Part shown: positions 32,164 to 41,361 of the stretch, piece by piece | How positions within the stretch are numbered: the first letter of the stretch is position 1 | How the letters are laid out: every line of letters begins with the position of its first letter | NCBI GenBank assembly: GCA_947444305.1 | Contig: CANEZP010000002.1 | Location: 62,001 to 126,000, forward strand | Length of the DNA: 64,000 bases | DNA from: Pseudobdellovibrionaceae bacterium | GTDB lineage: Bacteria; Bdellovibrionota; Bdellovibrionia; Bdellovibrionales; UBA1609 | Direction: 5' to 3' | Notes under the pieces: generated by a model | Told to the model about the DNA's origin: nothing | Database searches by the model: none | The model's input: the letters and a program-made list of their open reading frames with translations, nothing else | Program-made: the position numbers and the translations under genes

Positions 32164-32679
32164 ATGACGGCGAAGAAAAATCACCGGTTCTCGAGTTTAG
32201 GCATTCCTGAAATAATTGCCTTTTGTTTAGCTTTTATTGTCGTGGCCGCCGGCTCCGCCTCGGCTCAAGCGGAGCCGCAAGGCGAGATTTCCGACATCGG
32301 CACACTCGAGACCTTAGCCGTCGCCGGGCCAGCCGAGGCCGAACCATTGAACCTCGGCGCGAAGAGATTACTGCCGCTGCAGTTCGAAGGCATGCCGAGG
32401 GCTTCGTACTTTACCGTTAATCCCGAACTGAAGACGCTATTGATTAGCCGGGGGTTCATCGCCGAGCACAATCTTTGGGAATACCGGTTTGAGCGCGAGA
32501 TCAGATTACCGCAAGCCAACGGCGGCGTCGTTGCCGGGGACCTCGTCCGCTTTTACGTTCTCGTGGTGGGCTCGAAGGCGCTCGCCGACGTCGAAGCGGT
32601 TATCTGTGACGAATGCGAGGAAACCGTAGGCAAGAACCTATTGGATCAGCTTCATAATCCCGAGGCCAATTCGAATTAG
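32164..32679 (+). CDS. Exported or membrane-anchored protein of unknown function
   Basis: A 171-residue protein with a long N-terminal hydrophobic segment (about 14-35, ending SASAQAEP) that may be cleaved. The mature part has alternating strands and a late CDEC pair that could bind metal or form a disulfide. Not recognised. It overlaps the convergent ABA-sandwich gene by 4 bases. Confidence 0.62.
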   Translation: MTAKKNHRFSSLGIPEIIAFCLAFIVVAAGSASAQAEPQGEISDIGTLETLAVAGPAEAEPLNLGAKRLLPLQFEGMPRASYFTVNPELKTLLISRGFIAEHNLWEYRFEREIRLPQANGGVVAGDLVRFYVLVVGSKALADVEAVICDECEETVGKNLLDQLHNPEANSN

Positions 32680-33122
32680 TGGCGATTATCGACCGGCTTG
32701 GGGCCGTTCGCGGCGTCCTGTGCGCCTGCGGCCGTAACCATCGTGGCCTGCGTGAGCGGCCGGCGTTTCGCGATCGCGCGTAGGGCCGCTTCGCAAATCG
32801 CGAAGGGCAGATTGTCGCCGACCGAAGCGCCGCAGCCTTCGAAATTTTTCTCTTCCAAAACTTTGAGCATTTGCTCGGGAGCAGCCCAGCCTTCAACGTC
32901 GGGCGGGCCGGCGAAGGCAAACCAGTTTCCGTTTTCGATCGCGAGCACCGAAATGTGCATCTTCTCGGCGACCTTCCAGGCCCATTCGATATCGCGCGTG
33001 TAATTGCGCAGGGGACGTTCGCCGGTCTTGGGATTCTCGAGCAAAACTTTACCGCGGGCCCAAACCTTGTGGCCGAAAACTTCTATCGCAATCTGCGTAT
33101 CAATCTCACGTCCCGGGCGCAT
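32676..33122 (-). CDS. Phage ABA-sandwich-like (BC1872-type) protein
   Basis: A 148-residue cytosolic protein. The opening REIDTQIAIEVFGHKV and the later RDIEWAWKVAEKM, with the C-terminal AICEAALRAI, follow the pattern of the small ABA-sandwich fold found in phages and bacteria. Function is unknown for the family. A strong site, GCGGAGG, precedes the ATG. No other phage-like gene is nearby. Confidence 0.65.
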   Translation of the reverse strand: MRPGREIDTQIAIEVFGHKVWARGKVLLENPKTGERPLRNYTRDIEWAWKVAEKMHISVLAIENGNWFAFAGPPDVEGWAAPEQMLKVLEEKNFEGCGASVGDNLPFAICEAALRAIAKRRPLTQATMVTAAGAQDAANGPKPVDNRH

Positions 33123-33196
33123 ACGGACCTCCGCTAATTAAGCCGAGTTTAGGCAAAAGCGGTAGGCGAAGTCAAAAGCTTGTCGGCGTGATTTAA

Positions 33197-34147
33197 TCAG
33201 CGCGCGTAAAGGTTGACCAGACGTGCGAGGTCTTCCGGTGAAAGCCCGGAGGCCGAAGGTTCAATCTTCGCGCCCGTTAGCGATTCGATCGTGAGATCGC
33301 CGCGAATCCGGGCGAATTCGGTAGGCTGGTAGATCATGACCGACTGAAAATCGAACGGGCGATTTTTTTGCGGTACGGCCATCGCCGCCGGCGCGGCCTC
33401 GAACTGACTTTGTTTATCCTCTTCAATTTTGTCCCAGTTCACGCGTACGAACTGATCGCGGTCGGGACGCGAGTGTTCGTGGATAAAGCCCAGGGCGTGC
33501 ATTATCTCGTGCGTGATTTCTTTGTCGTAACAGCGGTCGTCCAAGTAAATCGGCTGGTGGCCGCCGATCATGCCTACGTACGACAAACATAAATTAGATT
33601 GCCCCGGCGAAAACACGAGCGAATCTTTTTGGTTGGTGAACGGGACGAAGCGCACCGGCGTGTATTCGTTAAAGTAGGCCAGCACGCGCTGCACGCGCTC
33701 CGGATTTACGAAGCGCGGATCAAACGAGTAAGCGACTTCAGCGCCGACCCAAGGCTTTACTTTCGGCGCTTCGATAAAACCTTCGGGCGGGAAATTTTCT
33801 TGGGTTGGCCGGCCGAGCAATTGATCGCCGAACGAAACGACCAAGCCATCGACGAGCACGAACGGGATAGAATTCAGCGGCGGCTTTTGGCGGCCGCCGG
33901 CCGGTGGTGGCGTAGCCGGCATCACCCTGCCCAAAGCACTATCGCGAGAAGCGGGTGCGGGGGCGGGCCGCCCGGCCGGCGCGGTCATTGGCCGGGAAGG
34001 TAGAGCTCGCGCGGGCGCTTGCGTCGGTGCGGCCGCGGGCACTTCGTTGGCGACGAGCGGCTCGATGACCGGGCCGGGTTTAGAAAACTCCCGCCAGATC
34101 AGAATAATCAAAACAAGAACGGCGATGATGAGCGCGGGCTTTTTCAT
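33197..34147 (-). CDS. Membrane-anchored astacin-like metalloprotease (M12A)
   Basis: A 316-residue protein. An N-terminal membrane anchor (about 4-18) and a Pro/Ala-rich linker (about 24-90) precede the catalytic domain. The zinc site HEIMHALGFIHE (213-224) is the astacin motif with ligands His213, His217 and His223, and SVMIYQPTEFA gives the Met-turn. It is probably an envelope or secreted protease. Its start overlaps the end of the TetR-family gene by 4 bases, so the two are co-expressed. Confidence 0.87.
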   Translation of the reverse strand: MKKPALIIAVLVLIILIWREFSKPGPVIEPLVANEVPAAAPTQAPARALPSRPMTAPAGRPAPAPASRDSALGRVMPATPPPAGGRQKPPLNSIPFVLVDGLVVSFGDQLLGRPTQENFPPEGFIEAPKVKPWVGAEVAYSFDPRFVNPERVQRVLAYFNEYTPVRFVPFTNQKDSLVFSPGQSNLCLSYVGMIGGHQPIYLDDRCYDKEITHEIMHALGFIHEHSRPDRDQFVRVNWDKIEEDKQSQFEAAPAAMAVPQKNRPFDFQSVMIYQPTEFARIRGDLTIESLTGAKIEPSASGLSPEDLARLVNLYAR

Positions 34148-34656
34148 TTCGGAAACTTCATCGCCGCGAGCACGCGGTCGAGTACGGGTTCGCGCAGATC
34201 GGGCACAAGCACCAGGCCGAAGAAAATAGTGTAGACCGCTTCTTCATCGTCTTTGCTAATCTGGGGGAATTGGCTTTTCACTTTTTCACGGAAACGTTTT
34301 TCGAGTTGCTTCAAGCCCGTTTGCACGGCCGACGGTTGGTGACGCCAATGAAAAAAGAATTGGGCGACGTGCGGTGCTTGTTTGAAGCGGGCGCGCGTGG
34401 CGAGGATCGATTCTTTCATGCGGCCTGACTTCCACATCGAAATGCGTTCACTACTTAGACCAAAAAATTCGTCGCCGATCGTTTTCAAAGCTTCGTTTAG
34501 AATCGCTTCCTTAGATTTTCCGAAATAGTAATACACGAGGGTACGTTGGACACCACTCATGCGTGAAAGTTCGGCCATTTTCCAGCGCAAGTGTCCACGC
34601 AAAATTTCGAGCCGAACCACGGCGTCTAAAATTTGAATGTAATTGGCGTCTTTCAT
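34144..34656 (-). CDS. TetR-family regulator
   Basis: A 170-residue regulator. The N-terminal helix-turn-helix reads WKMAELSRMSGVQRTLVYYYF with the TetR-typical YYYFGKSKEAIL. The C-terminal ligand domain is not assignable. It is translationally coupled to the astacin-like protease and divergent from bglX. A 25-base palindrome in the gap is a candidate binding site. Confidence 0.85.
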   Translation of the reverse strand: MKDANYIQILDAVVRLEILRGHLRWKMAELSRMSGVQRTLVYYYFGKSKEAILNEALKTIGDEFFGLSSERISMWKSGRMKESILATRARFKQAPHVAQFFFHWRHQPSAVQTGLKQLEKRFREKVKSQFPQISKDDEEAVYTIFFGLVLVPDLREPVLDRVLAAMKFPK

Positions 34657-34700
34657 GTAAAAGGAAGTTTAGAATCGCGGCGGGCCGCGAGGCAAGAAAA

Positions 34701-34770
34701 GAACCCCCGGAACGAATCCCGGGGGTTAGATGCGCTCCCCTGTGTACCCCAAGAGCCGTCGCCGGCTCTT
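34701..34770. other. Two strong hairpins in the tetR-bglX gap
   Basis: The first is AACCCCCGG/CCGGGGGTT (34702-34710 and 34719-34727, 8-base loop). On the minus strand it is followed by CTTTTCTT, so it could end a leftward transcript. The second is AAGAGCCG/CGGCTCTT (34751-34758 and 34763-34770, loop TCGC). They lie upstream of both flanking genes, where no known transcript should end. Confidence 0.5.
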
Positions 34771-34825
34771 CCCTAAGACAAGAACAGTTATATCGAATGA
34801 AATGCGAAATTGCTCGTCCCGTCGT

Positions 34826-34850
34826 TGACAGAATCGCCGGGATTTTGTCA
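34826..34850. promoter_or_regulatory. 25-base palindrome, candidate TetR operator for bglX
   Basis: The arms TGACAGAATC and GATTTTGTCA surround GCCGG; 10 of 12 base pairs of the palindrome match. It begins within a TTGACA hexamer and lies 64 bases before the bglX ATG and 170 bases from the divergent regulator gene. Confidence 0.5.
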
Positions 34851-34913
34851 GGGTTAATCGGTGCGTGGGTAAGCGCAGAGTGTCTAGGTTCATTTTAAAC
34901 AGGGGATCACATC

Positions 34914-37247
34914 ATGATTATCAGTCTATTGTCCGTGGCCATGGCCGGAACGGTCTTTGCCGCGCCCGCGCGCAAGCTCACGCCCGCCGAGGACACCGCT
35001 CGCCGCGATAAATTCATCAACGCGCTGATCGCAAAAATGACGCCCGAGGAAAAAGCCGGCCAGATGAACCAGTACACCGCCGATATGGCCGTCACCGGGG
35101 CTTCGCTCAATTCGAACTACAAAGAAGAATTAAAAAAGGGCCGCGTCGGCTCGATTCTTAACGCCGTTGGGCCAACGGCGATCCGTGAGTTGCAAAAAAT
35201 GGCGGTCGAGGGAACACGTCTAAAAATCCCGCTGATCTTCGGTTACGACGTAGTGCACGGCCACCGCACGATTTTCCCCATCCCGCTCGGTGAAGCGGCG
35301 AGCTGGAATTTGGATATTATCGAAAAATCGGCACGCGTGGCCGGCCGTGAAGCCGCCGCCGACGGTCTGCAGTGGACGTTCGCGCCGATGGTCGATATTT
35401 CACGCGACCCACGCTGGGGCCGCGTGAGCGAAGGCGCTGGTGAAGACACTTGGTTAGGTTCGAAAATCGCGGTCGCGCGAGTCAAAGGTTTCCAAGGCGA
35501 TAAGCCGGGATCGACGGATTCGGTCTACGCGTGCGTGAAGCACGTTGCCGCTTACGGCGCGCCGATGGGCGGGCGTGATTACAACACGGTCGATATGTCC
35601 CAGCGTGAATTGTTCGAAACTTATTTGCCGCCGTACGAAGCCGCCATCAAAGCCGGCGCGCGGACGGCGATGACTTCGTTCAACGAAATCGACGGTGTGC
35701 CCTCGACGGGAAATGATTGGTTGCTCAACAAATTGTTGCGCAAAGATTGGAAGTTCAAAGGCTTCGTCGTGACCGATTACACCGCCGTCAAAGAAATGGT
35801 CCCGCACGGTTTTGCGGAAGACGATAAGGACGCCGCCCGCATCGGTATCAACGCGGGTGCCGATATCGATATGCAATCAGGCGCTTACGTCAATTATCTC
35901 CCGGCCCTGCTCAAGGAAGGCAAAGTGAAGATGGCGACGGTCGACGCTTCGGTCCGCCGCATCCTCGAAGCCAAGTGGGAACTCGGCCTTTTCGAAGATC
36001 CTTACCGCTTCAGTGATGAAGAACGCGCGAGAAAAATATTACTCGCGCCCGAACATCTAGAAATCGCGCGAGACGTCGCCCGCCGCTCGATCGTGCTTTT
36101 GAAAAATGACAATCAAGTGTTGCCCTTGAAGCGCACCGGCACCATCGCGCTGATCGGCCCCCACGCCGACAACAAGCGTGATCAGATCGGCAATTGGTCT
36201 TCACGCGGCGACGGCCGCGACGTAGTGAGCTTGCTCGAAGGTATGAAGGCCGGCGCGAAAGGAAAAGTAAATATCTTGCACACGCAAGGTGCGAACTTAA
36301 TCGAAGCGGGCGGACTGCGTGATTTCTTAAACACGCACGCCGGCAATATCGATTTGAGTCCCTCGACGCCGAAGGCTCTGGCCGACGAAGCCGTGCGTAT
36401 CGCGAACAAAGCCGATGTCGTCGTCATGGCGCTCGGCGAAGCGCAAGGCATGAGCGGTGAGGCTGCGAGCGTATCGCGCATCCGTATACCCGCGCACCAA
36501 GTGGATCTTCTTAAACGTATTAAGGCCGAAACGAAAAAACCGATCGTCCTGGTTCTGTTCAACGGCCGGCCGCTCGCGCTCGAAACGGAAAATAATTTGG
36601 TCGACGCGATGGTGGAAACTTGGTTCTCGGGTACGCAGGCGGGTAATGCCATCGCCGACGTGCTCTACGGTGATTACAATCCATCGGGCAAGTTGCCGAT
36701 TACGTTCCCGCGCAACGAGGGTCAGATTCCGATTTTCTACAGCGTCAAGAACACCGGCCGTCCCGATGACGGCAAAGAAAAATACCGCACGAAGTATCTG
36801 GACGTCGCGAACACGCCGCTGTTCCCGTTCGGCTTCGGCTTGAGTTACACCAACTTTGATATTTCTGAGCCGCGCCTAAGCTCGACCGCGATTTCGCCGA
36901 ACCAGAAGTTAGACGTCGAAGTTACGGTTAAGAATGTCGGCGATTACGACGGCGAAGAAACCGTGCAGCTCTACATTCGCGACATGGTGGGCTCCGTCAC
37001 GCGCCCCGTGAAGCAATTGCGTGGATTCAAAAAAGTCTTCTTGAAGAAGGGCGAGTCGCGCGACGTTGCGATGTCGTTGAATATCGAAGATCTGAAGTTC
37101 TACGACCGTGACATGAAATGGACCTTTGAACCCGGCGCGTTCAAGGTCATGGTCGGCGCCGACTCAGCCAACGTAAAATCGGCCGACTTTCAATTGTATA
37201 AAGGCAAGGTCCCAAAGGGCGCGGGCAGCTTAGCAAAACGCGACTAA
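34914..37247 (+). CDS. bglX: Periplasmic GH3 beta-glucosidase BglX
   Basis: A 777-residue glycoside hydrolase family 3 enzyme with a short signal peptide (ending VFAAPA). The catalytic nucleophile is probably Asp288 in GFVVTDYTAVKE; DPRWGRVSEGAGED and KHVAAYG are family motifs. The second alpha/beta domain and a C-terminal fibronectin-III-like domain (about 665-765) complete the BglX layout. It should release glucose from beta-linked oligosaccharides. AGGGGA precedes the ATG, and the upstream palindrome suggests TetR-type control. Confidence 0.93.
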   Translation: MIISLLSVAMAGTVFAAPARKLTPAEDTARRDKFINALIAKMTPEEKAGQMNQYTADMAVTGASLNSNYKEELKKGRVGSILNAVGPTAIRELQKMAVEGTRLKIPLIFGYDVVHGHRTIFPIPLGEAASWNLDIIEKSARVAGREAAADGLQWTFAPMVDISRDPRWGRVSEGAGEDTWLGSKIAVARVKGFQGDKPGSTDSVYACVKHVAAYGAPMGGRDYNTVDMSQRELFETYLPPYEAAIKAGARTAMTSFNEIDGVPSTGNDWLLNKLLRKDWKFKGFVVTDYTAVKEMVPHGFAEDDKDAARIGINAGADIDMQSGAYVNYLPALLKEGKVKMATVDASVRRILEAKWELGLFEDPYRFSDEERARKILLAPEHLEIARDVARRSIVLLKNDNQVLPLKRTGTIALIGPHADNKRDQIGNWSSRGDGRDVVSLLEGMKAGAKGKVNILHTQGANLIEAGGLRDFLNTHAGNIDLSPSTPKALADEAVRIANKADVVVMALGEAQGMSGEAASVSRIRIPAHQVDLLKRIKAETKKPIVLVLFNGRPLALETENNLVDAMVETWFSGTQAGNAIADVLYGDYNPSGKLPITFPRNEGQIPIFYSVKNTGRPDDGKEKYRTKYLDVANTPLFPFGFGLSYTNFDISEPRLSSTAISPNQKLDVEVTVKNVGDYDGEETVQLYIRDMVGSVTRPVKQLRGFKKVFLKKGESRDVAMSLNIEDLKFYDRDMKWTFEPGAFKVMVGADSANVKSADFQLYKGKVPKGAGSLAKRD

Positions 37248-37257
37248 GTTTGCCCGA

Positions 37258-38256
37258 TTAAAGAATTCCCGCGTGATCGTAGACTAGGCGAAGCGTTTCG
37301 CTCGCCTTGGCCCGGGCCGCTTCGGCCCCTTGTTTCATTAAGCTAGCCAAATGATCGCGGTTGGCCATCAGCTCACGGTGCTTCGCCTGCACAGGCTTCA
37401 ACGTCTCGATGACGACTTCGGCTAAGCCAACTTTTAAGTGCCCGTACATCTTGCCCTCAAAATCTTTTTCGATCTCGGCGTATGACTTGCCGGTGAGCAC
37501 CGAATAGATGGTCATGAGGTTCGCGATGCCCGCGCTATTTTCGTCGTACTTAACGACGGTGCCCGAATCGGTGACCGCGCGTTTTAATTTCTTCTCTAAG
37601 ACTTTGGGGTCATCGAGGATCGATATCATTCCGTTTTTATCAGGATCGGACTTCGACATTTTTTTGGTCGGGTCGGCGAGCGACATGATCTTGGCGCCCT
37701 TCGGAGCGATCAGCGGCGCCGGCTCTTTAAAAACATCACCGAAGCGGTTGTTAAAATATTTCACCATATCGCGGCACAGTTCGATGTGTTGTTTTTGATC
37801 TTGCCCCACCGGCACGAAGTCGGCGCGGTAGAGCAAAATATCGGCGGCCATCAAAACCGGGTACATCAATAAACCCGCGTTGATTTGTTTTTTGTTTTCC
37901 GACTTATCTTTAAATTGGGTCATGCGCTCGAGCTGACCTATTGGCGTGATGTTCGTCAAAACCCAGTTGAGCTCGGCGTGTTCCGGCACCATCGACTGCA
38001 CGAACAGCGCACATTTCGCCGGATCTAATCCTAAGGCGATGTACTGCGCGTAAAAACTCAACGTTCGTTCGCGCAGTTCTTTTGGATCTTGGTGATCGGT
38101 AAGCGAATGCAGGTTAGCGACCATGAAGTACGCGTCGTAGTCTTCGGTCATCTTCGTCCACTGGCTAACCGCGCCGATGTAGTTGCCGAGCGTGAGATCG
38201 CCGCTGGTCGTGGAGCCCGAGAGGACCGTCCCTTTTTTTGCCTGATTATTTTTCAT
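37258..38256 (-). CDS. trpS: Tryptophanyl-tRNA synthetase TrpS
   Basis: A 332-residue class I aminoacyl-tRNA synthetase. The HIGH-region is TTSGDLTLGNYIGA, with Asp-Leu-Thr where many enzymes have xLHLGN, and KKMSKSDP is the KMSKS loop. ATG 38256 begins MKNNQAKKG and fits family length; the longer frame adds an unlikely N-terminus. It is convergent with bglX. Confidence 0.93.
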   Translation of the reverse strand: MKNNQAKKGTVLSGSTTSGDLTLGNYIGAVSQWTKMTEDYDAYFMVANLHSLTDHQDPKELRERTLSFYAQYIALGLDPAKCALFVQSMVPEHAELNWVLTNITPIGQLERMTQFKDKSENKKQINAGLLMYPVLMAADILLYRADFVPVGQDQKQHIELCRDMVKYFNNRFGDVFKEPAPLIAPKGAKIMSLADPTKKMSKSDPDKNGMISILDDPKVLEKKLKRAVTDSGTVVKYDENSAGIANLMTIYSVLTGKSYAEIEKDFEGKMYGHLKVGLAEVVIETLKPVQAKHRELMANRDHLASLMKQGAEAARAKASETLRLVYDHAGIL

Positions 38257-38392
38257 GCCGTCAACATAACAATGATTGGCACGGAAATCGAGAATCATAT
38301 TGGTGCGCCGGTGACCCATTGTGAATGACATGTGAAAACACGCTCAATGCCGACCTAAGGACTGCCGAAAAGAAAGAAAGCGAAAGGGCAGG

Positions 38393-39469
38393 ATGCGCTT
38401 CGTAGTTTTCGGCAGTCTCATTATGAGTTTCACCCTCGCGGGATGCGCGGGACCGATGACGCCCTTCGGGGCGCTGAACGGACTGGGGCGCCGCGCGCAA
38501 ACGCTTTTCTCGCATATTCTGCCCGTGACTTCCGACGGCCCTATTCTTCACTTTTCACCGCGCAGCCAAGTTCTTCACACCGCAATGCCGATGAGTATCA
38601 TCATTGAAGATGCCACGGGCGTGCCCGAGGATTTTGAATTTACGCTGACCTACAACGGTGAGGACGTTACCGCTCAGTTTTTATCGAAGGTCGAACGCGC
38701 CTACCTCGATCCTCTTCACCGCCAACTAAAATTAACCTCGCGCTCGCTTCGTTTACTGCCCGGCCGGGACAACGTGATTCTCGCGGGCTATCGCCGCCAC
38801 GCCGGCGGTGAACTCGTGATCCGCGACTACGCACCGCCCACTTGCTCGGCGTTCGAGGCGGGGCGAAGTCTCGCCAGTCTTCCCGAATTTCAACCGGGCC
38901 CGGGCGTGCTCGATTCAATCAATCGTTATTCTTCGGGCAAGAATCTAAACCCATTTTTGGTGGCGGGCTTGATTGCACAAGAATCATCGTTTGATCCGCG
39001 CGCGTTGAGTAAGAGTAAGGCGCTGGGCTTAACGCAAATCACTTCGCTCGGTGAGGGTGAGGTCGTCAAACGGGGCGGTGATTGGCCGCGCTTGCCCGAG
39101 GTCGCCGACATGTCGCTGCTCGAACTGCGGCTCGCGATCCTCGGCGGTAAAATCCACGCGGGCAACGAATGGCGGCTTAATCCGGACTTATCGGTTCGTG
39201 GCGGCGTAGAGTATCTCGATTATATTTCTTCGTACTGGCAAAAGCCCGACAAGCGGGAACTCGTCGACAAATACTTGGGTGCCACGGACGAAGCTTTCAG
39301 CGGGCTGATCCTCGCCAGTTATAATTCAGGGCCCGCGCGCGTGAGCGAGGCGCTCGACCGTAAAGGCGCCGATTGGATCAAAGATGACGAGTTGAACGAA
39401 GCACGGCGCTACGTCGGGCGCGTAAGCAGCTACTGCGACTATTTCGGGCGGGGTTCCAATGCGCCATAG
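38393..39469 (+). CDS. Lytic transglycosylase lipoprotein (SLT fold)
   Basis: A 358-residue lipoprotein: the lipobox LAGC places the lipidated Cys at 18. A strand-rich middle region of about 130 residues precedes the SLT-type catalytic domain, with catalytic Glu in LIAQESSFDPRA, then SKALGLTQIT and ILASYNSGPARV. Family role: cleavage of peptidoglycan to anhydro-muropeptides at the outer membrane face. It overlaps the PilZ gene by 11 bases. Confidence 0.9.
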   Translation: MRFVVFGSLIMSFTLAGCAGPMTPFGALNGLGRRAQTLFSHILPVTSDGPILHFSPRSQVLHTAMPMSIIIEDATGVPEDFEFTLTYNGEDVTAQFLSKVERAYLDPLHRQLKLTSRSLRLLPGRDNVILAGYRRHAGGELVIRDYAPPTCSAFEAGRSLASLPEFQPGPGVLDSINRYSSGKNLNPFLVAGLIAQESSFDPRALSKSKALGLTQITSLGEGEVVKRGGDWPRLPEVADMSLLELRLAILGGKIHAGNEWRLNPDLSVRGGVEYLDYISSYWQKPDKRELVDKYLGATDEAFSGLILASYNSGPARVSEALDRKGADWIKDDELNEARRYVGRVSSYCDYFGRGSNAP

Positions 39470-40172
39470 ACCATTCACGCTTATAATTATAGCGGCCACG
39501 CTCGTTGCGATCGCGCTTTCGTTACCTTTGCAAATCATGGTTTTATACGGCCACGGCTTCGGTGAATGGCCGCAAGTTTTAGATAAATTAACGTGGCTGA
39601 ATTGGCTGACCCTCGGTGGTTGCGTCGCGACGGGGCTCCTCGTTTACAGAGCATCGGGATTGGCTCGTTACGCCATCCCGGCCGTCACCGGCGTCGTTGC
39701 GCTCAATAATTTTTTCGTCGGATACTTTGCTACCGATTTCTCCTTCTTGTCGGCGTCGTTGGGGACGCTGTCGTTCGGGGCCTTAACCGTGCCGCTTTAC
39801 TTCGGTTCTTCGCGCGAGTTCTTTCTGCATCCCGAACGGCGATGGTGGCGCGCGAAGGTGCGCGTGACAAAAAATATCCCCGTTTTTGTAGGCGGAACGC
39901 ATACGAAGATCAGCGGCGAAACCTTCGACATCTCCGAGTCGGGAATCTTCGTTCCGCTCAGCAGCGACATGCTACCGCTCGAAGGTGAGGTGAGTCTTTG
40001 CCTGACCCTCGGTGCGCACCGGCAGCTTCTTTGTTCCGCGCGTGTCGTTCGTCGCGGCCCAGCCAAGGGTTCGTATCCCGCCGGCGTCGGGTTGCAATTC
40101 ACCGGCCTGACTTGGAGTCAGCGCCGTGAACTGAAAGATTACCTGGCACGTCAACTAGAACCCGGCCTTTAA
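39459..40172 (+). CDS. Membrane PilZ-domain protein
   Basis: A 237-residue protein with three or four N-terminal membrane helices (to about residue 115), then a PilZ domain. The Arg-rich strand RRWWRAKVRV and the DISESG motif (D-x-S-x-x-G) are the two c-di-GMP-binding elements. Overlap with the transglycosylase gene suggests c-di-GMP input to a membrane or wall process; this is inference. Confidence 0.85.
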   Translation: MRHRPFTLIIIAATLVAIALSLPLQIMVLYGHGFGEWPQVLDKLTWLNWLTLGGCVATGLLVYRASGLARYAIPAVTGVVALNNFFVGYFATDFSFLSASLGTLSFGALTVPLYFGSSREFFLHPERRWWRAKVRVTKNIPVFVGGTHTKISGETFDISESGIFVPLSSDMLPLEGEVSLCLTLGAHRQLLCSARVVRRGPAKGSYPAGVGLQFTGLTWSQRRELKDYLARQLEPGL

Positions 40173-40211
40173 GTTTGACGCTCCATCCGGGCTCTATTAA
40201 GACTTTTCCAC

Positions 40212-41282
40212 ATGAATTTAATCGAACGCCGTTTGACGACCAGCCCAAAAGTTTTGCCTGACGTAAGCCAACTCGGTTTCGGTCAGCACTTCTCGGATCA
40301 TTGGTTTTATAGCAAGTACACCAAGGGCAAAGGCTGGCACGAATCGGCGATCGCGCCGTACGGTCCCATTCCGCTTGATCCCGCGGCCAGCGTGCTCCAC
40401 TACGGGCAGGCCTTGTTCGAAGGCATGAAAGCTTTCGTACAACCAAACGGCAAAATTTCTTTGTTTCGTCCCGACTTTAATATTCGCCGCATGCAAATGG
40501 GTGCCGAACGTCTTTGCCTCGAACCGCCACCGGCCGATCTCTTCATCGAAGGTTTGGAAGAGTTGATCGCGGTCGAAACGCGCTGGGTTCCTAAAGAAGA
40601 CAACTGCGCTCTGTACATTCGCCCCACGCTCATCGGAACCGAACCGTTTCTCGGCGTGCGCCCTTCGCGCGAAGTTTTGTTTTACATAATACTTTCTCCG
40701 GTCGGAACGTACTACTCGAAGGGCACCGCGCCCGTTCGCATATGGGTTGAAGATGTCGCCTTGCGTGCGGCACCCGGCGGATTAGGCGCGACCAAAGCCG
40801 CCGCCAATTACGCGGCCGGTTTGCAGGCCGCCGTCGGCGCTAAAGACAAAGGCTACGATCAGGTATTGTGGCTCGATGTTGAGCGCGAAGGCATCGAAGA
40901 AGTCGGCACCATGAACGTGTTCTTCGTCTTAAAGGATGAAGTCGTCACGCCCGCCTTGAACGGTAGCATTCTCGCCGGCTGCGTGCGTGATTCGGTCATT
41001 CAGATTTTGAAACACGAAGGCATGAAAGTTTCCGAACGAAGGATCACCATTCACGAATTGATCGAACACCAAAAGTCGGGAAATTTGTTGGAAGCCTTCG
41101 GCACGGGCACCGCGGCCGTTATTTCGCCGATCGGTGAAATTGCCTACAAAGGTTCGCCCTATTATATTTCAAAAGGTGAAACCGGTTCGGTCAGCCGTAG
41201 CCTGCTCAAAACCATTTCGGAAATTCAGCGCGGCCTCGCGCCGGACATTTTCGGGTGGATGCGCCCGGTAAATCCTAGGTAA
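40212..41282 (+). CDS. ilvE: Branched-chain aminotransferase IlvE
   Basis: A 356-residue fold-type IV PLP enzyme. ALFEGMKAF, FRPDFNIRRM, the PLP-lysine region GGLGATKAAANYA (Lys195) and EEVGTMNVFFV match the larger branched-chain aminotransferase group that includes eukaryotic BCAT. It transfers amino groups between glutamate and Leu/Ile/Val keto acids. It is a single gene, with a strong hairpin 26 bases after its stop. Confidence 0.94.
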   Translation: MNLIERRLTTSPKVLPDVSQLGFGQHFSDHWFYSKYTKGKGWHESAIAPYGPIPLDPAASVLHYGQALFEGMKAFVQPNGKISLFRPDFNIRRMQMGAERLCLEPPPADLFIEGLEELIAVETRWVPKEDNCALYIRPTLIGTEPFLGVRPSREVLFYIILSPVGTYYSKGTAPVRIWVEDVALRAAPGGLGATKAAANYAAGLQAAVGAKDKGYDQVLWLDVEREGIEEVGTMNVFFVLKDEVVTPALNGSILAGCVRDSVIQILKHEGMKVSERRITIHELIEHQKSGNLLEAFGTGTAAVISPIGEIAYKGSPYYISKGETGSVSRSLLKTISEIQRGLAPDIFGWMRPVNPR

Positions 41283-41304
41283 GTACAAAATCTAAAGCCG
41301 GAAT

Positions 41305-41338
41305 AAAAAATCGGGGAATGTTCATTCCCCGATTTAAA
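41305..41338 (-). terminator. Terminator between ilvE and the convergent gene
   Basis: A 13-base-pair stem, AAATCGGGGAATG/CATTCCCCGATTT, is followed on the minus strand by TTTATTCC after a T run. It is a good terminator for the leftward gene and perhaps a weaker one for ilvE. Confidence 0.82.
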
Positions 41339-41361
41339 GTACCGCACCGTGGGGGCGTGAA

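Noticed and set aside
34701-34727. tRNA fragment (T-arm-like hairpin)
   Set aside because: The loop AACGAATC is not a proper T-loop and no acceptor, D or anticodon arms can be drawn around it.
34563-34898. Open frame across the tetR-bglX gap
   Set aside because: It covers hairpins and the palindrome, partly antisense to tetR, with no domain or ribosome binding site.
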